From Grifola frondosa (lineage: Eukaryota > Basidiomycota > Agaricomycetes > Polyporales > Grifolaceae), in the NCBI GenBank assembly GCA_001683735.1, contig LUGG01000059.1, positions 1 to 64,000 on the forward strand: a stretch of DNA of 64,000 nucleotides, written 5' to 3'. Below are positions 21,681 to 33,899 of the stretch, one piece after another. How positions within the stretch are numbered: the stretch's first letter is position 1; the number at the start of each line of letters is the position of its first letter. Position numbers and translations under genes: made by a program. The notes under the pieces were generated by a model. That model had not been told where the DNA came from. It searched no databases and was given only the letters and a program-made list of their open reading frames with translations.

Positions 21681-22490
21681 TCTCGACATCGCGCAGACAT
21701 GTCCGCATGCATGTATGCGCTGCACACAGATGGGCCACGCGTACGCGCCGGGATGCCATCGCAGACAGAGCCTCGGGTGGCACGCGCTGAGCAGCCGCGC
21801 TTTATACCAAGTCGTGTAGCTTTTGTATCGAGCCTGTAGCAGCCTGAACATTCTCGTGTGTATTTTTTATTTTCTGGATGGTGCTCCTCGCCCAGAGCAG
21901 CCCGTATGTCCTGCGCACACGCCAGTCGTGGCTGAGCTTCTCGTGAGACACATCTGCGGTTTTTTAAGTTTGCACGCTCCCCACAAAACGCGACGCCGTA
22001 GCCGCGCAGACGGGCGCAGGTGGACAAGCGGAACGAACGCGTGGGACGCACCACGAGGTCAGGTCTGCGAATCCCCCGCGCGTCGGTGCGGACGGTACCA
22101 GCAGTCCAGTTCATTCTTGCCAAATGGTGCATCGTACACTAGTGCGCCTGGCTGCAGAGCCGCGTTGCGCTCTCCAGCTATAGTGCACTCCACGCGACGA
22201 AGCGAAAGCAATAAGAGCGATACGATTGCAGACGAGTGTCCACCACAACTTGCGCTCAAGGTCGGGGATGATCGATGATCCGTGACTAAAAACTCTAATA
22301 ATAATAAAAAGCTGTGACCGGCGTCCATCAGTATAGCCCGGCTCGGTGATACCGCTACCGTCATCTTGGACGATATATCGTCCAAACTTACTACGACTGC
22401 ATTGTGGTTCCGCATGGCGAGGCATCGCAAACTGAGGCTCTCTTTGATCTGGAGCGCAAGACATCGAGTCACCGAACAATACGACCGTGG
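21681..22490. other. Intergenic, no supported gene
   Basis: No recognisable coding content. Short open frames such as 22111-22518 (-) have no family resemblance. The right edge, about 22500, is where RNase H1-like sequence starts abruptly. Confidence 0.4.
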
Positions 22491-22496
22491 TCGACC

Positions 22497-22648
22497 CAGG
22501 CTTGGGCTTTGCATTCATCCCTATGCATACCTATGAGATGTCGCGCGGCATACGTACACACGACTTACCACGTTGGATATATCCCGGGATTGTGGCCTGC
22601 TGCGACGGCACAGAATGCTGGCTTGCCTGACTTGCTTTCCTTAGACAT
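22497..22648 (-). pseudogene. RNase H1 5' fragment (exon 1 plus start of exon 2)
   Basis: Exon 1 (22648-22569) reads MSKESKSGKPAFCAVAAGHN then PGIYPT with a proper GTAAGT donor, and exon 2 begins DECKAQ. Similarity to the intact gene stops at about 22500, where unrelated sequence gives a stop soon after. The upstream (promoter) side matches 25628-26070 closely. Confidence 0.65.
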
Positions 22649-23475
22649 ATTCGCGATCACAGTAGTCGGAACATGAGGCCGACTGAATGTTAACGACAGC
22701 GAAAGTGCCGTGATCGACCCGTAGAGTGGGCAGGAAGTTGAGTAAAGCGCACATGACGGTATGCAACAAGGGGGCAGGTATCTAAGGCGGCGCAGATGTA
22801 GCACTGGGAAAGATTTGGTAGCCAGAACGGCCAAGGAAGCCCAGAAAGGAATCACAAGTTCTCGCAGTTTGTGCGGCGTCTCTAATCCTGGATCAGGCGG
22901 TCCTCGTGCATGCGACTCCAGGTTCTGCATTCTTCTGTTCAGACCAATGCGTGTACTAGGTTGCAACCAGAAGGTGGACAGGGTACTTACTTCAGGAAGG
23001 GCGAGTTTGAGTATGAGGAGGCCAAACTTAGAACTTCGCGCACCGAACACGCGTTAATCACGCGTCGCAAATACGTAACCCCTTCAGCCGTTTAAACGTT
23101 CGAGAGAAAGAGGGTCCTGTCTGCTGGTATTCGGACAGCGGCTGTGTTCGAGGCATTGATCAGAATGGGGCACTCGTGCGTCGGGAGTAGAGCTTACCTC
23201 GCGCGAAATGCCTTTCACAGGTTGAATGCGCCATGGACTGTTTACACTTGTCACGCGCAATTGTCTTTCATCCAAACACCGATATTCAAGAGCATCGAAC
23301 TCGAAGCAAGCAGGGAGCGCTTCCTCGTTCGTGAGCCCATACAAACATCAGTTGCAGCCATCCATTTGTCCTCAACAGCTATCAAGAATGTTTTGCACTT
23401 CTAGCTGGGAGAACCGAGCGTGTAGGATGTCGTCCTAAGCAAATTGGCGCGTCAGCAAGATATGACCGGCGTAAA

Positions 23476-23566
23476 CGCGATGTAACAAGCTGGATAGACC
23501 CCGGGGTGGTGACCTGGTGCGCAGCAGAAAATGCTACCCGAGTTGCTTGCCTGAGGTATTTCCGTG
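23476..23566 (-). pseudogene. Second diverged relic of RNase H1 exon 1
   Basis: The minus strand reads EIPQASNSGSIFCCAPGHHP then GVYPAC, alignable to exon 1 of the intact gene and to the relic at 17879-17968. The two relics also share flanking sequence (GTGGAAAGGAGGATGAGCGG). The ATG is lost. Confidence 0.5.
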
Positions 23567-23828
23567 TTCGGAGTGACAGCAACATGGGGTACACTGCTAG
23601 TGGAAAGGAGGATGAGCGGGAGGAAAAGAGACGTTGATAAACAATGAGAGTAACACCGATGGCATGTGAAGCTTGGACTAGAATAGAAGAGCACATATGA
23701 AGCATGAATTGGAATCGTGCGCGCAGCCCATGCTTAACTGCACCATGATCAATACATCGGCCAGGCTTGAGACCCGTCGACTCAAACGAAGATAGATAGA
23801 TTCCGAATCCGGCACCTGTGTCTACACC

Positions 23829-25628
23829 TCACCAGTCCTCCATGTCTACTTGGAACTGGACATCCTCTTCGTCTTCTAGCAGACAAGATGCATATGCCTG
23901 TGCAGAACGCATGTCACTATCGTACTAGCAAGCCGCGGATAAGAACTCACCTCCAAGTCTTCTTCCGAAATCGATACGTCCGCACTACCAGCTATAACAG
24001 CCGTAGCCGTGCTCGCTCCAGTACGATTCGCAGATAGCATAGCCGGGGTCTCATTCTCGCTCTCGCGCATAGAGCCCATTGTCCCAGAGGTTTTAGAGTT
24101 ATCAGGCACACCACCACTGACTGGCTTCGTCTGTACGACAGGACACGCAGGATTCCTGCCTGTCGATGGACTATTTGGAGAGACGACGCTAGTGCCGGGC
24201 TTAAACGTCCTCCGTCCAGCATCGGCTCTGGAAGGCGGCTGCGATGGCAGGGCCGCAATAGCTTGATGTGATGGTGGGGCAGCGATAGCTTTCGCTGGGG
24301 GTGCAGCAATTCCCCTCCTGTTATCCGTCGAAGGCCCACCATATGTCTGTCTGTCCGATGCTGCTTCGATCGCACGGTGGACCTCTGCGGTGAGCACATC
24401 CCAGTTGCGATCGGGTACCGCTGGCAGCATCGCGCCGAGGTTCGCGAGCCGGTCTGCACCCTCGTTCCCCTCCTCGCCAGCGTGTCCACGGACATACTGG
24501 AGGTGCACCTGCAAGACAATGCGAGAATATATATTAAGAATACGTAGTACGGAATCAGCTGTAGTTTGAATTCATAACTGAGCGACAAACCCTTTGACCC
24601 AAGGCTCCGCGCTGATGCAGTAGTGCGTCGAGATACTTGATTAGTGTTACGTTCTTGACGGGCTCGCCTTTGGCCGAACGCCAGCCATTACGTTTCCAAG
24701 TCGGAAGCCATTCTCGAACGCCTGATCACACATACACCCATCAGATGACCAGATGATAGAATGTATCGGGAATGACGACACGCACATCTCATGCTGTATT
24801 GTGAATCGGTCTTGATCAACATGCGTTCGCCATCCATTGGTGTCGTTTCAAGGATACGTATGATGGCCTAAGTTATTGTATTTCAGATTTGCTTGATTAA
24901 GTGACGTCTTGCTGCATGCCAGCATTGTTACATGGTATCCAAGCATAGAAAGGACGCAAGGGATAGATCCCCAAGATTTAAAAAAATAATGTATGTTTCA
25001 CTTACGATGAGTTCAGCTCGATTATTTGTCTGGCCACCAGGACATCGCTCAGAGAGATTCCTTTTGGGATGAAATGTGCAACGAATATAGACAAAAAGGC
25101 GTCAAGAACATACCTTGGATCATTCTGTCCCCACCATACTCCGATACCTGCAATCGGATCGGCCTTGCCGTTCCCCCTACATGACCCGTCTGAGTACACG
25201 ACATTCCAATTCGACTCGTCCACGATCTTCTCATCTTCGAGATTGAGTCTACCACTTTTGGGCTTGGATGCCGCTGCAATGGCTCTGGAAGTGGATGGCG
25301 TGGATGTGGAGGCTAACGGCGCTGAGGTAGATGTGTATGGTGAAGATCGCTGGGTTGTTGAGGGCCCGGGGCGGGGTGCTTTGACAGTGACTGCGCCAGG
25401 CGTTCCGAATGCAGCGACCCACGACTCTGCCTCCGAAGCATTGGAGAACTTTTTGTACTTCGCACCGGGGACACCCTTCACTTGGGCTTTGCATTCGTCC
25501 CTGTGCATATCTATGAGATTTCGCGCGCCATACGTACACACGACTTACCAGGTTGGATATATGCCGGGATTGTGGCCTATTGCGACGGCATAGAATGCTA
25601 TCTTGTCCGACTTGTTTACTTTAGGCAT
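23829..25628 (-). CDS. Ribonuclease H1 (hybrid-binding domain plus RNase H domain), intact
   Basis: RNase H1 cleaves the RNA strand of RNA-DNA hybrids. Start at 25628 (MPKVNKSDKIAFYAVAIGHN). The N-terminal hybrid-binding domain is completed by exon 2 (WDECKAQVKGVPGAKYKKF; acceptor CACAG before 25500). A Ser/Pro/Thr-rich linker follows, then the catalytic domain: VVYSDGSCRGNG (first Asp), NLSERCPGGQTNNRAELI (Glu), ILIKTDSQYSM-type segment (second Asp), LIKYLDALLHQRG, and YVRGHAGEEGNEGADRLAN (His loop and last Asp). A C-terminal low-complexity tail of about 130 residues ends VQFQVDMEDW with TGA at 23829-23831. Seven exons join in frame with GT-AG borders. It is surrounded by decayed partial copies, so it appears to be the functional member here. 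Confidence 0.85.
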
Positions 25629-26134
25629 CTCCGTGATCACAGTAGTGGGAATATGAGGCCGACTGGGTGTTAACGACAGGGAAGATGCCGTGATCGACCC
25701 GTAGAGTGGACGGACACGGGGAGGGGGAGGAGGTAAAGGGAGTTGAGTAAAACGCACACGACGGTATACAACAAGGGGGCGGGGGTATCGATGGCGGCGC
25801 AAATGCAGCGCTGGGAGAGGTTTGGGAGCCAGAACGACCAAGAAGCCCAGAAAGGAATCACAAGTTCTCGCGGTTTATTGTAGCGACGTCTCCAATCCTG
25901 GATCAGGCAGTCCTTGTGCATGCAATTCCACGTTTCTGCGTTCTTGTTGTCAAACCAATGTATGTACCAGGCCGCCAGAAGTGGACAAGGTCATCAGTTC
26001 AGGGAGGGCGAGTTTGAGTATGAGGAGGCCAAACTTGTAACTTCGCGTATTAAACACGCGTTGGTCACGCGCTGCTAAAACGTGATCTCGATCAATACTT
26101 TCGGTCACAACCAAACCCTCTCAAGCGAAAAATA

Positions 26135-26211
26135 ATTGCCTATCTCTTATCCAGCACATTGAAGGTTTGCTCAGGCCTGCTCTCCTTTGTGGAGGTGAAA
26201 AGATAGGCAAT
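26135..26211. repeat. 11-bp inverted repeat
   Basis: ATTGCCTATCT (26135-26145) and AGATAGGCAAT (26201-26211) are perfect inverted copies 55 bp apart and could form a hairpin. A third partial ATTGCC lies nearby. Function unknown. Confidence 0.4.
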
Positions 26212-26214
26212 CAA

Positions 26215-27390
26215 AGAATAAAAGCGTTTTCAACCGGAAATTGCCTTTCAATGGCTACGACATAATTCCTCATCAAGTCAGTTCCTGTCTTAACGGTGGT
26301 AAGTGAACACGGTGAAGCAATGTTAAATGGACACTTTACTCATACGTCTCCCGTGTTCTGGGCCATATGGTATGCCGATTGGATTGTGGTGTAATCGATG
26401 CACCGACTTGGTAAAATTCGTATGTGCGGTTGAAAGGGTCTACCATGCTCATATTCTCACCTGCAGCCTTCAATATCACATAAGATCGAAATCAATCGCG
26501 TTGGAGGAATGTCTGGTAAAAAGACACTGGAGGTCCTCTCCGACATTGAGGCCGTTCTCGTCAACGTCCCCACCTTTCTCCGGAGCTCCTTCTCGCGCAC
26601 TCTCTCCGCCTCAGCAATCTCTTTCCGATGTGCATTGAGCGGATATCACATAGCCTACGAATATGTCCTTCTCCCCATCGCACTCCATCCAGCCACGCAT
26701 ATGCACAATGTGACCCTGGGTGACACAGTCGCGGGTCGCTGTACCGCGCCGTCTTTGGTGTGAAGGTGCCGCTTTACGCCGGGTGTCGCGCAGCGAATGC
26801 GAGTGGCGTGTAAGCTTTGTCTGCATCAGACTATGCTGTATGCTTCGGGAGTGTGACAGGGAGCTGTTGCACATTGCACACCACTGAACTCTTACGGGTC
26901 AGCGATGAAGCTTAAGTTACTAGTCAGGGACCGAAGGCCAAGCGATGCGACCCCGCGATCGCGAACTCCGGGCTTCGGTAAGTGCCAGTTAGCACTAATC
27001 ACCTTCTGGAACCCTCGCTCCATACGGACATGCTATGGAAACGGAGTATGCGCTCTAGGGTATCCTATCCCGCTCTCCCGTGTTCCATGGGAAACCGCGG
27101 AGTCTATACTCCCTCTTGATTGTCCCCATTTGCTACAGCCTCAAGATAGTACAGTAAGTACTTCTCTCTTCCCTGCAGCTTATGTGCTGACGAAATAGTC
27201 ATGGAAATGTAGAATACGATGAGCTAAAAGCATAGCATCGCCACGCATAAATAACTTATGAGAGCCCCATACATCGTGATCAGCATTGACGTTAATTAGC
27301 ATACCATGAAAGCCGTCTGTTCCCGCATAGCTGGCTGAATCGAAAGGTATATCTTCGGCGATGTTCAATTCCCCCTTCCCAAGCTTTCTC
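26215..27390. other. Intergenic, no supported gene
   Basis: A short charged minus-strand stretch (HRKEIAEAERVREKELRRKV, around 26640-26570) looks coding-like but has no supported start or continuation. The right part is probably the promoter of the monooxygenase gene. Confidence 0.4.
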
Positions 27391-27393
27391 CTC

Positions 27394-29308
27394 ATGCCTG
27401 ACACATTCTCTCCTTCCAGTCCCAGGTTCCGAATCGCCATCTGGTAAGCTCAACCCATCTCTTCTCCTGTCAATGTTGCTAAAGTGTTTATCCATTTAGC
27501 GGAGGCGGAATAGGCGGCCTCGCGCTCGCCTCGACCCTCGGACACTATGAACACCCAGAATCACGTCTCGAGATGCACATGTACGAGGCAGGTCCGGAGA
27601 TAACTACAGTTGGTGCTGGTATATCCGTGTGGACACGCACATGGCAAATCATGCGTCTTCTGGGTCGGTATGATGACCTTGCCGGTGCAGCGGTTGAACC
27701 ACCTGGTTCGGAGGGGCGAAGTAGGTCACACTTACGAATTTTCAATCACCAGATTTCAGACTGTTTGCTGAACAACTTTCGAATTGTATAGAGCCTGGCT
27801 TCACCTTCAGGCGAGCAGACCGCCCTGGAGAAAGCTATGAATTTGGACAAATTATGGTACCTCGTAGGCACATCTGCCCCTCTACAGCATCCGTACTCGC
27901 TGAGTCTGTCTTCATCTGAATACCAGTCGGATCGACTACGATGCACCGCGCCGATATGGTAGACGTCTTAGTTCGTAGCCTCCCATCCTCCTGCGCCATC
28001 CACACGTCGAAGCGTCTCCTGCGGTATTCCGAGTCCGTGCGCCAGGACAAGCACGGCAAGCATGCCTACATCACGCTCTATTTCGCAGATGGTACGACGG
28101 CGGAAACGGACGTGCTCGTAGGCGCGGATGGTATCAAGTCCGCAACGCGCGCAGCGATGTACGACTACGCGCATGCGCACGATTGCAGGCCCGACGTCGA
28201 CAGAGCAAACTGCTCGCGATGTGCTCCCGCCACGCCGAAATGGACCGGCACGGTGGGGTACCGCTGTCTTATTCCGTCAGAGAAGCTACTGTCCGTGAAC
28301 CCGGAGCATCCCGCGTCCAAGAGGAAAGCAGTTCTTTGCGTGCGTCTCTCAATCTGAAGTGGAGCACTCAGTGAGATTCATGCTCATATTGCATATGCTA
28401 GTATTCTGGGAAGGAAAAGGTAATTAATACATCTCTACGATGCTCGTAGATTCACAGAGGATTGCTCAGCATATCATCTCCTATCCTATCTCGCACGGCC
28501 GTTATATAAACTGGATAGGCTTCGTCACCATTCCCGATGGTGAGGGGACATCCTACAAGGGGAAATGGGTGAAAGACGTGCCTAAAGAAGAGCTAGTCGA
28601 GCACTTCGCAGAATGGAACCAAGAGGTGCAGGAAATGCTCCAGGTACGCATACGTTCCCACTTGCGCGATTGCGATGCTCAGTCTAATTTCCAAGTGCGT
28701 CAACAACCCGTCTCTCTGGGCAATTCATGTCATTGACTCGTTGCCTTTCTCGGTATCTGGACGTGTCGCCCTGATGGGAGACGCTGTTGGTCCTCTCTCA
28801 TTCTTGGCGGTCCGCCGGCCCTGACATGGTTATTTTCAGGTGCATGCGATGACGACGCACTTCGGCGCGGGGGCAGGCCAAGCCATTGAGGTATTTACAT
28901 CCCCCATTCTCAGCATGAAGATCGGCGCAGACATGATTTCCACAGGATGCATACATTCTCGGCCGCCTCCTCGCACATCCTCTCACGACGCTCTCCCACG
29001 TCCCGGACGTCTTTCGCATCTACGAAAGCGTCCGGCTTCCATACGCGAATAACGTGGTGCGGCTCGCCCGTGAGGCAGGGCTCATGTACGAGTTCAATGC
29101 GCCTGGACACTACGGCGGAGAACGTGTCGCAGCTGAGCCCGAGAAGCTGAAGGAGCTCAGTGAGGCAATGCAGAGGCAGTGGGAATGGCAGTGGCAGGAG
29201 CCTTTCGATGCCATGTGGGAGCGTGCAGAGACGGCATTCGTGAAGCTCGTCCGTGAACGAGAGCAAAGTGGTCGTCGAAAATGGTACAGCCCTTGTCGAC
29301 TCATTTGA
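27394..29308 (+). CDS. FAD-dependent monooxygenase (salicylate-hydroxylase-like)
   Basis: Group A flavin monooxygenases hydroxylate aromatic or related substrates with NAD(P)H and O2. The ATG at 27394 begins MPDTFSPSSPRFRIAI, and after the first intron comes the FAD dinucleotide-binding fold ICGGGIGGLALA. Further motifs are EAGPEITTVGAGISVWTRT, FRRADRPGESYEFG, MHRADMVDVLV, the NAD(P)H/FAD motif VLVGADGIKSATR, GKEK-HIISYPISHGRYINW, and the second FAD motif GRVALMGDA followed by VHAMTTHFGAGAGQAIED (the intron between GDA and VHA uses a GTTGGT donor). The end is an Arg/Gln/Glu-rich helix and TGA at 29306-29308. About nine short introns, including one 18-nt exon (YSGKEK), all keep frame. The substrate is unknown, and no clustered biosynthetic genes are visible. 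Confidence 0.82.
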
Positions 29309-29564
29309 TATTCCATACTTCGGTCGTTTCCATCTGTTGGAAACAATATGAACTCCTTGCGACCATGAACTTGGAAGAAAAATTTCATTGAGAGAATTAC
29401 AACGATAGCAGAAGATAACATAACGACAATGGAATATCATATACGATACAAAATGCAGGTTCAATCTTCGAAACAGCTCTGGGACCCGGTGATCAACACA
29501 ATAAATGTACGTACGACTCGGACGCCTCTTTAGATACACGACGAAACCAGAACAAAGTCAATAA

Positions 29565-32540
29565 TCATACCTCTTCCTTCTTCAACCACTCTTCCTCATT
29601 CGCGTTGTTCGCTTCCGCAGCATCCACAGCTTCTAGCAATTCGGCATCAGCATCGCCGTCCCCCTCAGCGTCAGCTTCTGCATCGCCGTCCGCATCGGCG
29701 TCAGCGTCAGCATCAGCGTCGGCATCAACGTCCATGTCCGACCGGTGTTTCCCGCTGCTCGCGACCGATCGCGGAGAAGCCCGAGCAGACTGCGCAGCGC
29801 CACCTCCTGCCAGCATCGACGGCGAGTCGCTGGAAGACCTGTGCCCCCCGTTGCGATGGCCGTTCGTGGGCGCCTTGGTGGGCGGCTCGCGACCTTGGGT
29901 GGAGCCCTTCTGACGGCTTGCACGATCGGCTTCGTATGAGGCCTCATCATCGTTGATGCTCGAGTCTGGGAGAGTGGCGATGTACGGTGGCGTGGGCGGG
30001 GTGCGCTGTGCGGAACGCGCTGCGCCATGATATGGCGACGAGGAAGGAGGCGACACGGGTTGTGTGCGGGATTCTTCGCGCTCGCGATCATGCCGAACGT
30101 ATGATGAACTCGACTGCGAGATCAGGTGGGTGCCGGAAGGGCCCAGCCCAACCCTTGATGACGTCTGCGAACTCGGGTGGACGACGATCGTGTCCTGGCG
30201 CTGAAGAGACCGGTCGGACGTCACGGACGTGATCGAAGCTTGGGAGCCCACGTTGCGGCCATTGGCGAGCGAGGCAGCTTGATGCGCTGCGGACGGATGC
30301 ACGGCGGCAGGCTGCTGTGGCGTGATGTGCGAATTATTCGCGAGGTGCTGGCTGTCCAACGTCCCGCGCCGTTCCACGCGCTTCATTTTCTTACGACAGC
30401 TAGGTAGACCAGCGTTAGCGCGCCGATCAGATGATTGAAAGTGGACTCCGAAGCGAACTGAACTTACCGATCGCAAACGGTTCCCGGACCCTCCGGCCCT
30501 GGCCCCCATTTTTCAACACACTTGCCATCCTTGTAACGGCCCGCCATCCCGCACTGCCTGCAAATTCGCTGTCCTGAGCTGTTTGTCGGCGGGTAACCAC
30601 CACCGCCCATCGGTGATGGGCCGGAGATTACGCCTCCCGTAGGGCCCAATGTGAGCACACTACCGCTTCCTGCCAGGTTTGCACTCGAGCCGCTGTTGCT
30701 GGCTGTACCCGCCAGTTTGCTCTTCTTCACAGGTGCACCCGTCACAGGCGGAGCAAAGATGTGAGTCTGATACGTCTGCACTTGCCCGGGCACCGGCAAG
30801 GGGCCTGGCTGATTGGGCATAGGAGAGACGGTGTTCCCCGGGGGCGATACGCCTGGACCGGAGTGCGCAGCAGAAGGATGGAGTTGCTGTTGATGCGGGA
30901 CAGACGAAGAGCCGCGAGAACGCGACGCATGGTGCGTTTGAGACACACCAAGGTAGTCGCGTTCTGGCGTAGGTGATCGGTGGCGAGGCCGAGAAGAGGG
31001 GTGCAAGTGCTGTGATGGATGGTGTGCTAATGGATTTGGGCGCGGAGGATGTCCATGAGGAGCGCCACCGTCTTGACGATCGTCGCCCGTAGCAGTGGCT
31101 TCCAAGAGCATCTCATCGAGACTTTGGGAAGTACTGCGTGAACACGACGACCGACCGCGGGAAGTCGAACGGCCTCGGTGACGCGAGCGTGAATGGCGGT
31201 GTGACTGGCCTGAAGAGTAGCGAGCGGTCGTATCCCCGTAGCGAATTTGACCTGATTCCTCACGGTCACCGTCGCGCATGCGTGGGCGGAACGGATGCGA
31301 ATGACTAAGGTAGTGAGGGTGGAGTGTGGACATGTTCGACGAATGGTGTAGCGCGAATGGGGGCGACCGATCGGATGCACCGTTAGACAAGTACGTAGGA
31401 TTCGGAGAGTTGGACGGCTGGATCGTGAAAATAATGAGCGTGATTCTAGGAGAAAACGTGAGTTACTCACAGAGACACTGTATCGTCGTTCCCGTCCTCT
31501 GTCGATGAGGTCATGTTCGCGATCTCGATCTCTGTCGCTTCTGAATTTTTTTGGGGGGAGGACCACCTGGGCCAGAAAGAACAGCGTAACTTCCATCTAA
31601 GCTGTCGTCTCGCGGTCTCACGCGGCTAGATACATGTGCACTAGGAGGAGGCGGAAGGATGGGGAAGGAGTGCGGGAGGGATGATTTATGCGAGAGAATG
31701 GAAGACGTACGGACGGAGAGGGGTGCATGGGAGTGTGGCAGGGGAGGCAACTGCATCGAAGGCAGAGACTGTGTGGAGTTCTGAACAGGATGGCTCGACG
31801 AAGAAAGGACCAAAAGCGGGCCTCCACCATCTGCGACGAGACGAGAAAAGGCTGTGCGCGCGTCGGTGGAGCGTACCACAGAGGCAGTAAGATAGCGGTC
31901 AAGTTCGATCCAGGCTTCCTGCACGAGACGAAGACGAGCATCTGCCTCGTCGCGTGCCTGCTCGGCACGTTCTATGCGAGCTTCACAGTCGAGAATAACC
32001 TTCATTGCTGCCTCGGGAAACTGCGGCTGCGGCTGCGAGCTCGATGCATTCTGTGAGTTGCCTGAGGAGGAGCCAGGGGGAGAAGGGTTGGAGGGGGAGT
32101 GATTGGCGGTATTGGACTGGGTGAGGGCAGCTAGAAGGCGTTCTGCCTTTTCCGAACGGCGTTTGGCAGAGGACAGTTCACGCTTGAGAGACTCGGCCTC
32201 GCGCAGACTGGTTGCGAGCAAAGAGGCGAGCTCAGCGGGTGAATTGGAGGACGAGGCTGGAGAGCCATTGACGAGGGAACCATTGATGGCTGCTGCGGCT
32301 GAAGAAGCTGGGGAGAACGTAGTGGGACAGCAGGGGGTGGGGGCTGAGGAGATGAAGACATCGAGTATGGGAGTGAGGAGGAGGATGGAGAGGAGAAGGA
32401 GAGGGGAGGGGGACGCGTCGAGCGACGAGGGGGAAGTTGGGAGGATGTCGGGGTGAGGGGAGAAAGGGGCGGGGCGGAGAGGGCGGAGGCATATTTGAGG
32501 AGGAAGGAGTTGATATGAGTTGCGCCACGCCCTCCATCAT
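29565..32540 (-). CDS. Zinc-finger (GATA-like) putative transcription regulator with coiled coil and acidic tail
   Basis: The N-terminus from about 32540 is Pro/Ser-rich. It is followed by a coiled-coil-like segment (SLREAESLKRELSSAKRRSE, then EAAMKVILDCEARIERAEQA) and a long Ser/Pro/His-rich region. The zinc finger is CRQCGMAGRYKDGKCVEKWG, then CDRCRKKMKRVERRG, split by an intron after CDR. The C-x2-C, 25-residue loop, C-x2-C spacing is longer than the usual 17-20 of GATA fingers, so GATA-like is an inference. The C-terminus holds an Asp-Ala repeat and ends EEEWLKKEEV (stop 29565-29567). Two frame problems exist: one near 32300, and one at the T7-G6 run 31546-31558, where PPPKK must continue as FRSDRDRDRE. 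A homopolymer error is likely there, because the coding sense resumes at once. Confidence 0.6.
29650..29735. repeat. Hexanucleotide-like microsatellite encoding an Asp-Ala repeat
   Basis: TCGGCG/TCAGCG/TCAGCA-type units on the plus strand translate on the minus strand as (Asp-Ala)n near the C-terminus of the zinc-finger protein. This is likely length-variable. Confidence 0.6.
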
Positions 32541-32618
32541 CTCACAACATCCATTTCCTTTTTCAGTCAGTTTTCATTTTCATTCCCGCTATTTTCGATT
32601 GCCTGTTTGGGCCTGTTT

Positions 32619-33795
32619 ATGTCCTCTTTCCGACGTCTCGGCCCCGCGCAGGCCTATAGTAACGCCAGGACCCCCACCACCTCAGCCACAGCGCCGCCCA
32701 GCACATCGAGCATGGACGCGAGTGCGCTACCCCGCTCGTCGGACTCGCCACCACCATTACCCCATCGACAATATCGTCTGCGGCGAACCTAACTTTTCGT
32801 TTTCTCGGAGCGCTTCCTCACACGCGGATGCGGCAAGGATAGGTGAGAGCTCAGCGAGAATTCGAAGACGTCCCTCTTCTGTAGGTGGGCCTTCAGGCCG
32901 TTTGAAGGCGCGCATGTCAGCCATTTCAGCGCCACTTCTTTCCTTATTTTCCGAGTGTACATAGCGGTGCGACGCAGGTGGAACCCTTTCTGCAGAATTC
33001 TACAGTCCCCGTCTGATGCATGCGGCTGCGGCCCCGGCTCCTGTTCTCTCCTGCTTCTCCGCCCAGTGCCACCGTGCACCCAGTGCCATCAGTGCCACCT
33101 ACCATCCAGGTCAAATCAATCTCCTCCAGTGCCGCGCTCCGCCCTCTCCCGGCCCCGGCCGTCCCACCTCTCTACCGCCTTACTTGCACCATCCTCTCAT
33201 GTCTCGCCCTACGTCACCTGTCTCTCCCGCCCACGCCCTCCAAACCAAATCACCTGTTGTGTTCCCCACGTCTTCAGACGTCTTCTCCCTTTTGAGGGCT
33301 TTCTTTGCGCCCGCGCCGAACCCGTCAGCGTTCGCACCCAGCCTCCTTCCGAACTTGTCTCGTTCAGACATAGCTACGCGCTTACGCGCTCTTTTGCCGT
33401 CGGTCCTCCGCGTGGCGCGCATCTCCTTCTCTCACGCAGATCTACGTCTCCTGCCTCATGTCGTAGACACCACTTCCCTCCCAAGTCTCGTGTCTTCCGC
33501 AGCCTCTCTCACATGTATTCTGCACCTCTCTCATCCTGCTCGCCTTCATGGGTATATTGTCCTCGATCGGTTCCCGTCTCCACACCGACTGCACGCGCTC
33601 GCCGCTTTCCAATTGCTTCGCAACGTCTGCGATCCCCTTTTCAAGCCCCGACCCCGTGTCCAAAATGGCAACATGTTCTCGCCGCCTCAGGCACTCCTTC
33701 GTGCGTTGACAGTTGCGCCATATCGAGGCTTCTCAACCGCTTCTCACACACGCCCTCTGCTCTTAGTCAACCCCTTCTCAGATGACCTATTATGA
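32619..33795 (+). other. Coding-like region of unknown nature, divergent from the zinc-finger gene
   Basis: An ATG at 32619, only 78 bp from the start of the divergent zinc-finger gene, opens MSSFRRLGPAQAYSNARTPT. Later frames, especially 33016-33795 (FAPSLLPNLSRSDIATRLRA and ALLPSVLRVARISF), look like coding. The last frame hits TGA at 33793-33795, after which coding-like sequence continues in the same frame (ALALFPTGRSLVRIML). I could not build a consistent exon chain and recognise no family. Confidence 0.25.
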
Positions 33796-33899
33796 GCTCT
33801 GGCGCTCTTCCCGACTGGCCGCAGCCTCGTTCGTATCATGCTGTCTCGAACGGCGGACACTTGTCGGATTTCCCACGCAGGACTTCCGGACCTTGCATC

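Noticed and set aside
26509..26763. 84-codon plus-strand frame (MSGKKTLEVLSDIEAVLVNV)
   Set aside because: The opposite strand of the same region looks more coding-like, and neither has a supported gene structure.
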